Source: an uncultured Fretibacterium sp.
GTDB taxonomy: Bacteria > Synergistota > Synergistia > Synergistales > Aminobacteriaceae
DNA length: 64,000 bases
Assembly (NCBI GenBank): GCA_946186205.1
Contig: CAMHMH010000002.1
Span: forward strand, 434,001 to 498,000
Direction: 5' to 3'
Shown here piece by piece: positions 43,762-51,879 of this stretch. Numbering within the stretch: the first letter of the stretch is position 1; each line of letters opens with the position of its first letter. The notes below the pieces were generated by a model that worked only from the letters and a program-made list of their open reading frames with translations, searched no databases and was not told where the DNA came from. The position numbers were made by a program, and so were the translations under genes.

Positions 43762-43962
43762 ATGGCACAGGGAACTGTAAAATGGTTCAACGAAACAAAG
43801 GGCTACGGCTTCATCACCGTAGACGACGGCAAGGACGTATTCGTCCATTTCAGCGCAATTCAGGGCGAAGGCTTCAAGACCCTTAACGAGGGACAGAAGG
43901 TAACGTTCGACATCGTAAACGGCGAGAAAGGCCCCCAGGCTGCCAACGTCGTAAAACAGTAG
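43762..43962 (+). CDS. Cold-shock protein (CspA family)
   Basis: 66 residues, one OB-fold. RNP1 KGYGFITV and RNP2 VFVHFSAI are both present, followed by the conserved [17 protein letters not shown]. It binds single-stranded RNA/DNA and melts RNA structure. CAGGAGG lies upstream of the ATG. Strong codon bias and its own promoter and terminator fit high expression. Confidence 0.96.
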   Translation: MAQGTVKWFNETKGYGFITVDDGKDVFVHFSAIQGEGFKTLNEGQKVTFDIVNGEKGPQAANVVKQ

Positions 43963-44023
43963 CGAGAAGGTCTCCTGCAAAACACCTACAATACTTCCAT
44001 CAGACGCAGCAGAGAATAACCAG

Positions 44024-44063
44024 TGAGAATCTTGCGGAACATTCGCGGGGTTCTCATTTTTTT
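44024..44063 (+). terminator. Terminator after the cold-shock gene
   Basis: TGAGAATCTTGCG pairs with CGCGGGGTTCTCA (several G-U pairs), followed by seven Ts. Confidence 0.85.
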
Positions 44064-44097
44064 ATGAGGCACAATAATCACATGTACAGGAAAAGGA

Positions 44098-44163
44098 GAG
44101 AGTCCCCATAATAGGCGTAGGGGACTCTCAAAATGTATTGTGTGTGTTTGGTTATAGGTTTGG
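44098..44163 (-). terminator. Copy 2 of the pilin 3' region and terminator, without the gene
   Basis: On the minus strand, AAACCTATAACCAAACA, then ACACAATACATTTT, matches the sequence following the pilin-like gene, and is followed by GAGAGTCCCC and GGGGACTCTC, a perfect 10-bp stem with the shared loop start ACGCCTAT. No pilin coding sequence lies between this and the copy 2 leader. Confidence 0.8.
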
Positions 44164-44220
44164 CATTTATTCATGTGGAGCTGCACAGGTGTGATGATTT
44201 AATATCCTAGTCAAAATTTT

Positions 44221-44306
44221 GCACACAACTAACTCACATAATCCCTTGTCCTTGTGTTATAATAACTGCCAGACAAAGAAAAATGCTGACACACTTAATT
44301 GTGTGC
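44221..44306 (-). ncRNA. Structured leader RNA, copy 2 (no downstream gene)
   Basis: An 86-base domain closed by the same GCACACAA/TTGTGTGC pairing as copy 1. CTTTGT pairs with ACAAGG (A to G change giving a G-U pair), and CACA with TGTG around AGGACAAGGGATTA. The local alternative here is CACAC with GTGTG. It is followed by AAAATTTT and about 55 bases of unrelated sequence, then the copied pilin 3' region. It may be an independent small RNA or the relic of a second pilin cassette. Confidence 0.6.
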
Positions 44307-44326
44307 TTTTTTTATTTCGCGAATAA

Positions 44327-44369
44327 ATTATAGCATATACTTTGTCTTTTTTGTTATGCCTTCACATAA
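44327..44369 (-). promoter_or_regulatory. Copy 2 of the pilin promoter
   Basis: Minus strand: TTATGTGAAGGCATAAC, then AACAAAAAAGACAAAGT and TGCTATAAT, differing from copy 1 at only a few positions. The extended -10 is intact, so this locus is probably transcribed. Confidence 0.75.
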
Positions 44370-44424
44370 AACTTTCACGAATCACATGCCTGTTATAATC
44401 CTTACCATCAAAGGAGAGCAGGAA

Positions 44425-45573
44425 ATGAACAGCAGAAATCTCACAGTCTCACATCGAATCGCGCAGGAAGTTCACGACTCAGGCGGAAGAGTCTTTTACG
44501 TCGGAGGATATGTCCGTGACAAAATTTTGGGACGCTCATGCAAGGACATCGACATAGAGATTCACGGCATCACAGAATCGACTCTCGTCAAAATTCTTCA
44601 CGCAATCGGTGAACCTCTGAGCATGGGCGCGAGCTTCGGCATTCTGGGACTCAGGCATTACACCGTTGATATTGTCCTTCCGCGCTCGTTAATCACGGGC
44701 AAGATTGATCCTTTCACGGGCTATATTGACGCGGCAAAGCGCAGGGACTTCACAATGAACGCATTAATGCAGGACGTTTTGACGGGTGAAATACTTGACT
44801 TTTACGGCGGAGTTGACGACATTAACAATCACATTATCCGGCATGTTGACGACTCTACGTTCCTTCTTGACCCGTTAAGAGTGATTCGCGCCGCAAGATT
44901 TTCGGCCTCGCTGGGATTTGATGTTGACGAAAGCACGAGGGCTGTTTGTTCGTCAGCAGACATTTCACGAATTGCCCCTGAGCGAGTATTCTCGGAGCTT
45001 GAGAACGCAGTCACCAAAACAGAGTCGCCGTCAAAATTTTTCGCTGAGCTATCACGGATGAATCAGGCTCATAAATGGTTCGCTGAAGTCGCAGATTCTA
45101 ACATGAACATTCTCGACATGGCCGCAAAATTCCGGGACAAATCCTCATACGTAACAGGCTTCATGCTGGCTTTGCTGTGTCATGGACTGCCTGAAATTGA
45201 TACAGCGCGTTTTCTCTCACGTCTCACAAATGACTCTCATCTCACAAGATACGTGCTCAACATGGCCGGATTGTCGCAAAAATTTTCACGCATGACATTG
45301 CTGCGTCTGTTTGACGAGTCCGAATCCCCTGATGATTTCTCGCTGATGTCTGAGATTCTCACGGGCGACTCACATTCTGACGTTCTGAGACTCTATCATG
45401 AGCGGATGAGCCAGCCTTTTGTCACTGGAGCTGACATTCTGAGTCTCGGAGCGAGTCCCGGCCCTTTAGTCGGTGAAATCCTGAAGCGCATTCACTCATT
45501 GAGGCTTGAAGGAGTCCCGAAGGCTGTACAATTGCGCGAGGCCATGAAATATATTGAGGAGGCGAAATCATGA
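44425..45573 (+). CDS. CCA tRNA nucleotidyltransferase / poly(A) polymerase family
   Basis: 382 residues. The class II nucleotidyltransferase head is clear: YVGGYVRDKILG (27-38), then KDIDIEIHG with the catalytic Asp pair, RRDFTMNALMQD and LDPLRVIRAARF. The tail is helical without a clear HD phosphohydrolase domain. It adds or repairs CCA at tRNA 3' ends, or could be an A-adding partner enzyme. Start ATG 44425 has AAAGGAG nine bases upstream; the longer frame would run through the pilin-like promoter copy. Confidence 0.88.
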   Translation: MNSRNLTVSHRIAQEVHDSGGRVFYVGGYVRDKILGRSCKDIDIEIHGITESTLVKILHAIGEPLSMGASFGILGLRHYTVDIVLPRSLITGKIDPFTGYIDAAKRRDFTMNALMQDVLTGEILDFYGGVDDINNHIIRHVDDSTFLLDPLRVIRAARFSASLGFDVDESTRAVCSSADISRIAPERVFSELENAVTKTESPSKFFAELSRMNQAHKWFAEVADSNMNILDMAAKFRDKSSYVTGFMLALLCHGLPEIDTARFLSRLTNDSHLTRYVLNMAGLSQKFSRMTLLRLFDESESPDDFSLMSEILTGDSHSDVLRLYHERMSQPFVTGADILSLGASPGPLVGEILKRIHSLRLEGVPKAVQLREAMKYIEEAKS

Positions 45574-46496
45574 TTGACGTAACATTAATCGGAACGGCCG
45601 CGCTTGCTCCCATTCCCGGCCGGGCTTTGTCGTGCGCTTATCTCACTTGCGGGGGGCATTCTGTTTTGTTCGACTGCGGGGAAGGCACTCAGTCAGCGGC
45701 GAGGAAGGCAGGAGTCAGCCTCATGAAGACGGACATTATCGCCCTGACTCACTATCACGGGGATCATATTTTCGGTCTTCCCGGACTTTTGCAGACAATG
45801 TTCAGCGCGGGACGTACTGAGCCGATTTATATCACCGGGCCTGAAGGTTTGTCCGTCATAATGTCATTGATGCTCGGCCTTACTGGAAATCTTCCTTTTG
45901 ATGTGAGACTCTTTGAGATTCCTGCTGACGGTCTGAGACTCTGCGAGATGATTCCGGGCTGGCCTTATGAGTGCGTTTTGTCGTCATTCCCCGTAAAGCA
46001 CAGGTGCACAGCTCAAGGCTATTCGTTCGTGTTGAACCGCACCGGGAAATTCGATCCGTCAAAAGCTCAGGAGTTAGGAGTCCCGGTTGCTATGTGGAAA
46101 ATTTTGCAGAAGGGAGAGTCTGTTAATGTTGAGGGAAAAGAGATTCTGCCGTCTCAGGTCTTAGGTGAAAAACGCAAGGGGATAAAAGTAATCTTCACGG
46201 GAGATACGGCCATGTGCGACTCGCTTGTTGATGCCTCGAAAGGTGCTGACTTGATGATCTGCGACTCTACATACGGGAATGACTCGGAAGCCGGGAAGGC
46301 CATTGATCGCGGGCATATGACATTTTCACACGCGGCTGAATGCGCTAAAATTGCGGGGGTAAAAAAATTGTGGCTGACTCATTACTCGCAGACCGTTACA
46401 GACCCGGCAATATTCCTCCCGAACGCGCAGAGAATTTTTCCTGAGACTGTTTGCGGCTATGATGGCATGTCTGAGACTCTGAGATTTGAGTCATAA
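45570..46496 (+). CDS. rnz: Ribonuclease Z
   Basis: 308-residue metallo-beta-lactamase-fold endonuclease that trims tRNA 3' trailers. Zinc motif LTHYHGDHIFGLPGLL near 60-75, VFTGDT-type site IFTGDTAMCD near 210 and LTHYSQT near 270. The start overlaps the preceding nucleotidyltransferase by four bases (ATGA); the two act in succession on tRNA 3' ends, so the pairing makes functional sense. Confidence 0.93.
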   Translation: MIDVTLIGTAALAPIPGRALSCAYLTCGGHSVLFDCGEGTQSAARKAGVSLMKTDIIALTHYHGDHIFGLPGLLQTMFSAGRTEPIYITGPEGLSVIMSLMLGLTGNLPFDVRLFEIPADGLRLCEMIPGWPYECVLSSFPVKHRCTAQGYSFVLNRTGKFDPSKAQELGVPVAMWKILQKGESVNVEGKEILPSQVLGEKRKGIKVIFTGDTAMCDSLVDASKGADLMICDSTYGNDSEAGKAIDRGHMTFSHAAECAKIAGVKKLWLTHYSQTVTDPAIFLPNAQRIFPETVCGYDGMSETLRFES

Positions 46497-46518
46497 TTCA
46501 CACAAGGGGGTTGTTACA

Positions 46519-46959
46519 ATGTCAGAAGCAATAACACGGTTTCGCGGTGAGTATGAATTTCTCAGCAACTTTTACGAATGCCCGGTAACGTTTGAGGGAT
46601 TGACCTACGGAAGCTCGGAGGCAGCTTTTCAGGCTCAGAAGTGCAATACAGACGAGGAGCGCAGAGCCTTCACGGAGTACAGGCCGATGGACAGCAAGAA
46701 AGCCGGAAGAAATGTATCACTCCGCCCGGATTGGAACTCTGTGAAAGTCGGACTGATGGAGGGGATAATACGCGCAAAATTCACGCAGAACGCCGAACTC
46801 GCTGAGAAGCTCATAGCTACAGGCGACCGCGAATTAGTAGAGGGAAATAATTGGCACGATTTATTTTGGGGTGCTGACGGTAAAACGTTAGAAGGCGAGA
46901 ATCATTTGGGGCGTATACTCATGAAGATTCGCGATGAGATTAGGAGGTCTCACTCGTAA
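46519..46959 (+). CDS. NADAR-family protein (YbiA-like)
   Basis: 146 residues: FRGEYEFLSNFYECPV, SSEAAFQAQKC, RPDWNSVKVGLM, GDRELVEGNNWHDLFWG and NHLGRILMKIRDEI, the full NADAR pattern. The family includes N-glycosidases acting on riboflavin intermediates and hydrolases that remove ADP-ribose from guanine. ATG 46519 follows AAGGGGG. It lies 22 bases after rnz and overlaps the convergent truA end by ten bases. No ADP-ribosyltransferase is adjacent. Confidence 0.9.
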   Translation: MSEAITRFRGEYEFLSNFYECPVTFEGLTYGSSEAAFQAQKCNTDEERRAFTEYRPMDSKKAGRNVSLRPDWNSVKVGLMEGIIRAKFTQNAELAEKLIATGDRELVEGNNWHDLFWGADGKTLEGENHLGRILMKIRDEIRRSHS

Positions 46960-47690
46960 TTAACGCGCCAGAACCATAACCCGCAGGCCGGGACAGTCAT
47001 GGCCGACTCTGTTCTCTCGCTCCCGGTCAATAACTCCTCAAGCCACGCAAGACTCTTTTTCCCCGTCGCAACGCTGTCAATATTCCCCGTGATTATCCGC
47101 ACCATGTTTGTGAGGAATGACTGGGCCTTCACGCTGATGACTGAGAGATTATCCCGCGTCCTTATGCGTAATGAGTCAATCGTCCTGAAGGGGTCATCAG
47201 GGCATTCACCAGCCCGGCAAAACGCCCTGAAGTTATGACGACCCTGAATCATATTGCAGGCCTCACGCGCGAGACTCATATCCCATTTCACGCTTGATTT
47301 TCTGTGCCACACGAAATTATTCATTACCGGCGGGCAGACATGGCCGTGATACACAAAGTACTTATACTCCCTCGATAATGCCGAGTACCTTGCGTTGAAA
47401 TCTTCCGGGACGTAACGCGCTCTCATTATGCGGATGTCATCAGGAAGGTAGAAATTTATTGCGAGCCTTAATTTGTCGGGCTGAATGTTCTTGTCCATGC
47501 TGAAAGAAGCGACCTGCCCCCAAGCGTTTACGCCTTTGTCAGTTCGTCCTGCTCCTGTGATTCTTACCGGGACTCCTGCGATTTTTGCGAGTGCTGACTC
47601 TATTTCTTCCTGAATGCTTAATGCGTCCGGCTGAATCTGCCACCCTGAATAATTTTTGCCGATGTACGACACCTTGACCGCGTAATTCAT
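46950..47690 (-). CDS. truA: tRNA pseudouridine(38-40) synthase
   Basis: Isomerises uridines 38-40 in the tRNA anticodon arm. Catalytic Asp in GAGRTDKGVNAWGQV near 50, YSGWQIQPDALSIQ near the N-terminus and FLTNMVRIITGNI near 200; 246 residues. ATG 47690 lies two bases past the EcfT stop, so it is the last gene of the ECF-truA unit. Confidence 0.93.
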   Translation of the reverse strand: MNYAVKVSYIGKNYSGWQIQPDALSIQEEIESALAKIAGVPVRITGAGRTDKGVNAWGQVASFSMDKNIQPDKLRLAINFYLPDDIRIMRARYVPEDFNARYSALSREYKYFVYHGHVCPPVMNNFVWHRKSSVKWDMSLAREACNMIQGRHNFRAFCRAGECPDDPFRTIDSLRIRTRDNLSVISVKAQSFLTNMVRIITGNIDSVATGKKSLAWLEELLTGSERTESAMTVPACGLWFWRVNYE

Positions 47691-47692
47691 TC

Positions 47693-48469
47693 TCACATAC
47701 CCAGCGCGAAAAATATCCCGACTCCCGCCGCGCTCATAACAACCGCAAGTGAGTCGCGCCACGTCCATACTAACGGCTTTCGTCTCGTGCGACCTTTACC
47801 GCCGTCATACCCTCGCGCCTCCATAGCAACGGCAATCTCATCGGCCCTCCTGAAGATTATCACTATCAGCGGAATCAGCACAGGCATGAACGATTTGACC
47901 CTCTGGAAAATATTACCCTGATCCAGTCTTGCGCCCCGCGATAATTGCGCCCTCATAATCTTGTCTGTTTCCTCCATCAATAACGGTATGAATCTCAGTG
48001 CCATTGCGATCATCATTGATACTTCATTTGCGGGGAATTTGAATCTCTCAAGCGGCCTGAAAAGTGAGTCTAGACCGTCGGCAAGCTCAAGCGGTGAAGT
48101 CGTAAGAGGCAGCATTACCGCGAACATCATCAATATCACGAGTCTGACCGCCATGAACGCACCCGGAATTATCGAGGCTGTAATATTTTTGTCCCTGAAA
48201 ACCCCGGCGATAATGTGAAACACGAACGTGAAGACAGCGAGAAGGAATACGGGTTTTGCTGACCTTATCACTGAACGCCACGAAATTTTTGACAGTCTCA
48301 CAATCACCGCGAGGACTCCGGCGCATATCAAGACTCCCCAGTAAGTTTTTGACGGGAAAACGGCTGATATTAGTATGAGCATTGAGAATAATTTTGCGCG
48401 CGGGTCAAGCCTGTGAATGATTGATCCTGTCGGTACGTACTGGCCCAGATTCATGTTTATTGCAGGCAT
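47693..48469 (-). CDS. ecfT: ECF transporter transmembrane subunit EcfT
   Basis: 258-residue membrane scaffold of an energy-coupling factor vitamin/metal importer. N-terminal GQYVPTGSIIHRLDPRAKL, central helices, and the coupling motifs with Ala-Arg-Gly (SRGARL and MEARGYDG) in the cytoplasmic helices that meet the ATPase. The start overlaps the ATPase gene by 13 bases. No substrate-binding S component is in the window, so this is likely a shared group II module. Confidence 0.93.
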   Translation of the reverse strand: MPAINMNLGQYVPTGSIIHRLDPRAKLFSMLILISAVFPSKTYWGVLICAGVLAVIVRLSKISWRSVIRSAKPVFLLAVFTFVFHIIAGVFRDKNITASIIPGAFMAVRLVILMMFAVMLPLTTSPLELADGLDSLFRPLERFKFPANEVSMMIAMALRFIPLLMEETDKIMRAQLSRGARLDQGNIFQRVKSFMPVLIPLIVIIFRRADEIAVAMEARGYDGGKGRTRRKPLVWTWRDSLAVVMSAAGVGIFFALGM

Positions 48470-50133
48470 TTTGCGAACTCCTCATAGTCATATATTAACG
48501 GGAAATCGGGATTAACTTTGCGTATCTCGTCTGAAATTCTCAGGACTTCCGGCCATGCTTCCGGCTTTGTCGCGTCCATGATGTCGCGTATGATTTCGTC
48601 CGGCCTTCCCTCATTGATTACCCGCGAGTCCCTGAGCAATAAAATTCTGTCGCTGTAATGAAGTGCCATGTCAAGATCGTGTGTTACTGTTACTACAGTC
48701 CTTCCCTCGTCGCGGAGTCTTGTGAGCATTCCGAGAATTTTGCGCTGATATGAAGCGTCGAGTCCCGCTAAAGGCTCATCAAGCACAATGACTTCAGGTT
48801 TTGCCGACAGCACCGACGCAATAGCAACGAGCCTCCGTTCACCGCCTGAAAGCGCAAGAGGACTCCTTGTGAGAAAGTCCCGGCTTAATCCGGCGCATTC
48901 GAGTCCGAAAATGACGGCTTGATTCAGTGCCTCGCCTTTGAAGCCCGCGTTTTTCGGCGCAAACTCTAATTCCTCTTTAACCGTTGCTGAGAATAATTGA
49001 TCTTCCGGGTTCTGAAAAACGAGTCCCGTTCTTTGTCGCAGGGTGTGAACTTCCTCGCCCTTTTGCGGCAATGGCAGACCGTCAAAAAAAATTTTCCCTT
49101 CCTGAATCTTGTACAGCGCGTTAAGGTGCTGAACTAGAGTCGATTTTCCTGACCCTGAACGCCCGATTATCGAAAGCCATTCGCCCGCGTGAATATCTGC
49201 GTGAATGTCTCTTAGCGCGTAAGATTTCTCGTCATACTTGAACGACAGCCCTTCAACAAGAAATTTATCGTTCTCAGATTCTTTTGCTGACTCTTCTTTT
49301 TGCTGACGGTGAATAATCCCTGCGAGGCCTTCCGGGAAAATTATCCCCTTTGAATAGCAGAGCCGTTCAATTTTGAGACTGTCGGGAACGGTGAAGCCTA
49401 AAATTTCTGCGTTGTCCCAAAACTCATTAGTAGTCCCCTGCCATTTCACAGAGCCTTCCGAGAGTACTATAACTTTCTGAATGTCGCTGAAACTTTCTGC
49501 CTCAAGCTGATGTGTGATCTGTATGATTGTCATTCCGTCCGCGTGAAGGAGTCGCAAAACTTTCTCGATCTTCCTGCGTCCTGAAGGATCAAGCATAGCT
49601 GTAGGCTCGTCAAGTATGAGGCATTCGACATTTGCGGCGAGGACTCCGGCGAGAGCTGCCCGCTGTTTTTCGCCTCCTGAGAGAGCAGAGACGGCCGAAT
49701 CTTTTTTCTTGAGCATGTCAGTTTGAGCTAGTGCCATATCGACTCTCAGCTGAATTTCGTCAGGAGTCAGCCCCTGGTTTTCCGGCGCGAACGCAACATC
49801 ATCTTCAAGCATGGCCGCGACGATTTGATTCTCCGGGTCTTGAAACAACATGCCGATTTTGCCGCGTAACTCTCTGAACTCCATCTCCTGAATATTTTTG
49901 CCGCTGATGAAGCAGAAGCCTTCCGACGGGTCAATGATGCCTCCGATAATTTTCGACAATGTAGATTTTCCGCTTCCGTTATGACCGAGTATAGCAACCC
50001 GCTCGCCTCTGGTTACAAAAAACGAGACGCGGTTTAATGCACGTCCCGTATTATTTTTGCCGTATGAGAAAGAGACTGAGCGAACCTCGATTAACGGGGG
50101 ATCACTTCTGCTCTTCTCTCTCAACAAGTTCAA
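48457..50133 (-). CDS. Fused ECF transporter ATPase (EcfA1-EcfA2 in one chain)
   Basis: 558 residues holding two complete ABC domains. Domain 1: GHNGSGKSTLSK, LSGGEKQRAALAG, LILDEPTAMLD. Domain 2 (from about 295): GRSGSGKSTLVQH, LSGGERRLVAIAS, VLDEPLAGLD. Usually these are two genes, ecfA1 and ecfA2; here they form one protein joined by a linker rich in E, K and Q. The start is unclear: TTG at 50133 overlaps rplQ by 32 bases, and TTGs at 50127 and 50124 are alternatives; none has a strong ribosome site, so coupling to rplQ is likely. Confidence 0.92.
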   Translation of the reverse strand: MNLLREKSRSDPPLIEVRSVSFSYGKNNTGRALNRVSFFVTRGERVAILGHNGSGKSTLSKIIGGIIDPSEGFCFISGKNIQEMEFRELRGKIGMLFQDPENQIVAAMLEDDVAFAPENQGLTPDEIQLRVDMALAQTDMLKKKDSAVSALSGGEKQRAALAGVLAANVECLILDEPTAMLDPSGRRKIEKVLRLLHADGMTIIQITHQLEAESFSDIQKVIVLSEGSVKWQGTTNEFWDNAEILGFTVPDSLKIERLCYSKGIIFPEGLAGIIHRQQKEESAKESENDKFLVEGLSFKYDEKSYALRDIHADIHAGEWLSIIGRSGSGKSTLVQHLNALYKIQEGKIFFDGLPLPQKGEEVHTLRQRTGLVFQNPEDQLFSATVKEELEFAPKNAGFKGEALNQAVIFGLECAGLSRDFLTRSPLALSGGERRLVAIASVLSAKPEVIVLDEPLAGLDASYQRKILGMLTRLRDEGRTVVTVTHDLDMALHYSDRILLLRDSRVINEGRPDEIIRDIMDATKPEAWPEVLRISDEIRKVNPDFPLIYDYEEFAKCLQ

Positions 50134-50473
50134 TCACTGCCATCGGTGAGCCGTCGCCTTTTCTCGCGCCGAGCTTGATGATTCTTGTGTAGCCGCCCTT
50201 GTCAAAGCTCTTGTACTTGGGTGCTATCTCCTGAAATAATTTCGTTGCCGCCTGTTTGTGGGGCATTTTCGCGAACACTACGCGGATGTCATGAACAGAA
50301 CCGCCTCTTGCGCGTGTGATGAGTTTTTCCGCGACTCTGCGTAACTCTTTAGCGCGTGTTACTGTTGTGGTAATGCTGCCGTTGAGGAAAAGACTTGCGG
50401 CCATGTTGCCGAGCATTAATTTTCTGTGGCTTCCGTAGCGTCCGAGTGTCCTGTGGTCAACATGATGTCTCAA
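50102..50473 (-). CDS. rplQ: 50S ribosomal protein L17
   Basis: 123 residues, complete: RTLGRYGSHRKLMLGNMAASL at the start (family HRKLGR-type), TTTVTRAKELR and the C-terminal GDGSPMAVIELVE. L17 lies near the peptide exit site. The initiation codon appears to be TTG at 50473, with no strong ribosome site nearby. Unusually, 267 bases separate it from rpoA. The ECF ATPase gene overlaps its end. Confidence 0.94.
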   Translation of the reverse strand: MRHHVDHRTLGRYGSHRKLMLGNMAASLFLNGSITTTVTRAKELRRVAEKLITRARGGSVHDIRVVFAKMPHKQAATKLFQEIAPKYKSFDKGGYTRIIKLGARKGDGSPMAVIELVEREEQK

Positions 50474-50740
50474 TTTGCGCTTGCACCGTTACAGAAGACT
50501 TACAAAAAGTTATCAGCTCTTATGCTCCCTTCCTCGTTCACCGCGTCCGCTTTTACGATGTTCTGCTACTCACGTTTGATATAACGCTCCAGAGGCTTTA
50601 ATTCCCCGCTAACGTACGGGTATGATTTGTTTTTCACTTGGTATCGCTTCAGAAGCCAAGAAAATTTTACCTCATACGAAAGCTGAACATAAAAGCTAAA
50701 GTACTTAAAGTTTCTGTAAACGGTTTACCTCCTTTCTTAA
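50474..50740 (-). other. 267-base gap inside the alpha operon with an orphan ribosome site
   Basis: Between rpoA and rplQ, which are normally only tens of bases apart. AAAGGAGGT (50728-50736) lies right after the rpoA stop but no start codon follows at a proper distance. The rest holds a short hairpin (CCCGTACGTTAGCGGGG) and only tiny frames, the best being a GTG-started 23-residue frame at 50566-50637 without a ribosome site. No promoter or terminator is clear. I see no gene here. Confidence 0.6.
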
Positions 50741-51856
50741 TTACTCTTCTGTTTCTTGATTTTCTTCTGTGATTTCGGAGTCGCTGTCGTTTTCAGGCTC
50801 TTGATTTTCGTCTGAAGCTGATGACTCTGGGTTCTCGTCTTTTTTCAGCTCATAGCCTAAAGTTTTGAGTCTGTCTTCTATTTCGTTGAGAGATTTTTTG
50901 CCGAGGTTGCGAATCTTCAGAAGCTCCTCGCGTGATCTCTGCAGCAATTCGCCGACAGTCTGAATCCCTCCGCGTAACAGGCAGTTTTCACTTCTGATTG
51001 AGAGTTCAAGCTCATGTATCGGGTGAGAGTACTGCTCTGTTTTTACTTCCTCAGGATCTTTCTGCGGTTCAGGCTCTTCAACTTTTGTTTCAATCGGTTC
51101 TCTTATTGCCTGCGGTGCTGTTGTTACGGTGTTAGCGATATGCCCGAAGCAGTCCTCAGCGATTCTTGCGGCTTCTGTTACGGCTTCTTCAGGAGTTACA
51201 GCTCCGTTTGTCCACACCTCAATAATGAGCCTCTCATAGTCAACAGTCTGGCCGACTCTCGCATTCTCAATCGTATAGTTTACGCGCTTGACGGGTGAGA
51301 ATATAGCATCAGCGAGCATTGCGTCAACGGGCAGCGGAGGCTGTGAAGGTCTCTCACGTTCCGCCGAAAGATAGCCGACTCCCTGCTCAACGTAAATCTC
51401 CATCAGCAAGTGCGCTTTAGGCTCAAGAGTGCAGAGAACGCCGTCCCCGAAAAACTCGAAATCACTGTCCCACGGCATATCTTTTGCGGTGATGACTCCG
51501 GGATTTTCTTTGCGCGTGAAGAAATCTTTGGGCAGATCGTCCGAGTCGAGCGTGATTATTTTGTAGCCCTCTGAAATTGACTCTGTCTTGTCAGCTTTTG
51601 TCCTTATGGGAATGTGCTTAAGGTTCATGAGAATCTCTATAACGTCCTCGCGTATTCCCTTTATCGTGCTGAACTCGTGCAAAATTCCGTCAATCCTCAC
51701 GGCAGTAACGGCAGCTCCCCTTATTGATGAGAGAAGAAGCCGCCGCAGTGCATTTCCGATAGTATCACCGTAACCGCGTTCGAGAGGCTCAATAAAGAGT
51801 CTCCCGTAATCCTGTGTTTTTTCCTCGATATATACCTTAAACTTGGTGTTCTCCAA
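50741..51856 (-). CDS. rpoA: RNA polymerase alpha subunit
   Basis: 371 residues. N-terminal dimerisation/assembly domain with RGYGDTIGNALRRLLLSSI (split across 28-46) and GAAVTAVRIDG; C-terminal DNA-binding domain with LELSIRSENCLLRGGIQTV and LRNLGKKSLNEIEDRL-type core. A highly acidic tail of about 35 residues (E, D, N, S) extends beyond the normal end, longer than the usual 315-330 residues. Located after rpsK. Confidence 0.96.
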   Translation of the reverse strand: MENTKFKVYIEEKTQDYGRLFIEPLERGYGDTIGNALRRLLLSSIRGAAVTAVRIDGILHEFSTIKGIREDVIEILMNLKHIPIRTKADKTESISEGYKIITLDSDDLPKDFFTRKENPGVITAKDMPWDSDFEFFGDGVLCTLEPKAHLLMEIYVEQGVGYLSAERERPSQPPLPVDAMLADAIFSPVKRVNYTIENARVGQTVDYERLIIEVWTNGAVTPEEAVTEAARIAEDCFGHIANTVTTAPQAIREPIETKVEEPEPQKDPEEVKTEQYSHPIHELELSIRSENCLLRGGIQTVGELLQRSREELLKIRNLGKKSLNEIEDRLKTLGYELKKDENPESSASDENQEPENDSDSEITEENQETEE

Positions 51857-51879
51857 ATTTAACGCTCCTTGCTGGAAAT

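Noticed and set aside
43744-43980. A minus-strand frame covering the cold-shock gene
   Set aside because: It is a shadow of the CspA reading frame; the plus strand has the promoter, ribosome site and family match.
43986-44186. A 66-residue minus-strand frame near the copied pilin terminator
   Set aside because: It runs through two terminators and the duplicated untranslated region, with no ribosome site.
44299-44424. N-terminal extension of the CCA-type nucleotidyltransferase
   Set aside because: It is hydrophobic, unlike the family, and overlaps the copied pilin promoter; AAAGGAG supports ATG 44425.
50566-50637. A 23-residue GTG frame in the rpoA-rplQ spacer
   Set aside because: No ribosome site and no recognisable feature; kept only as a remark on the spacer.
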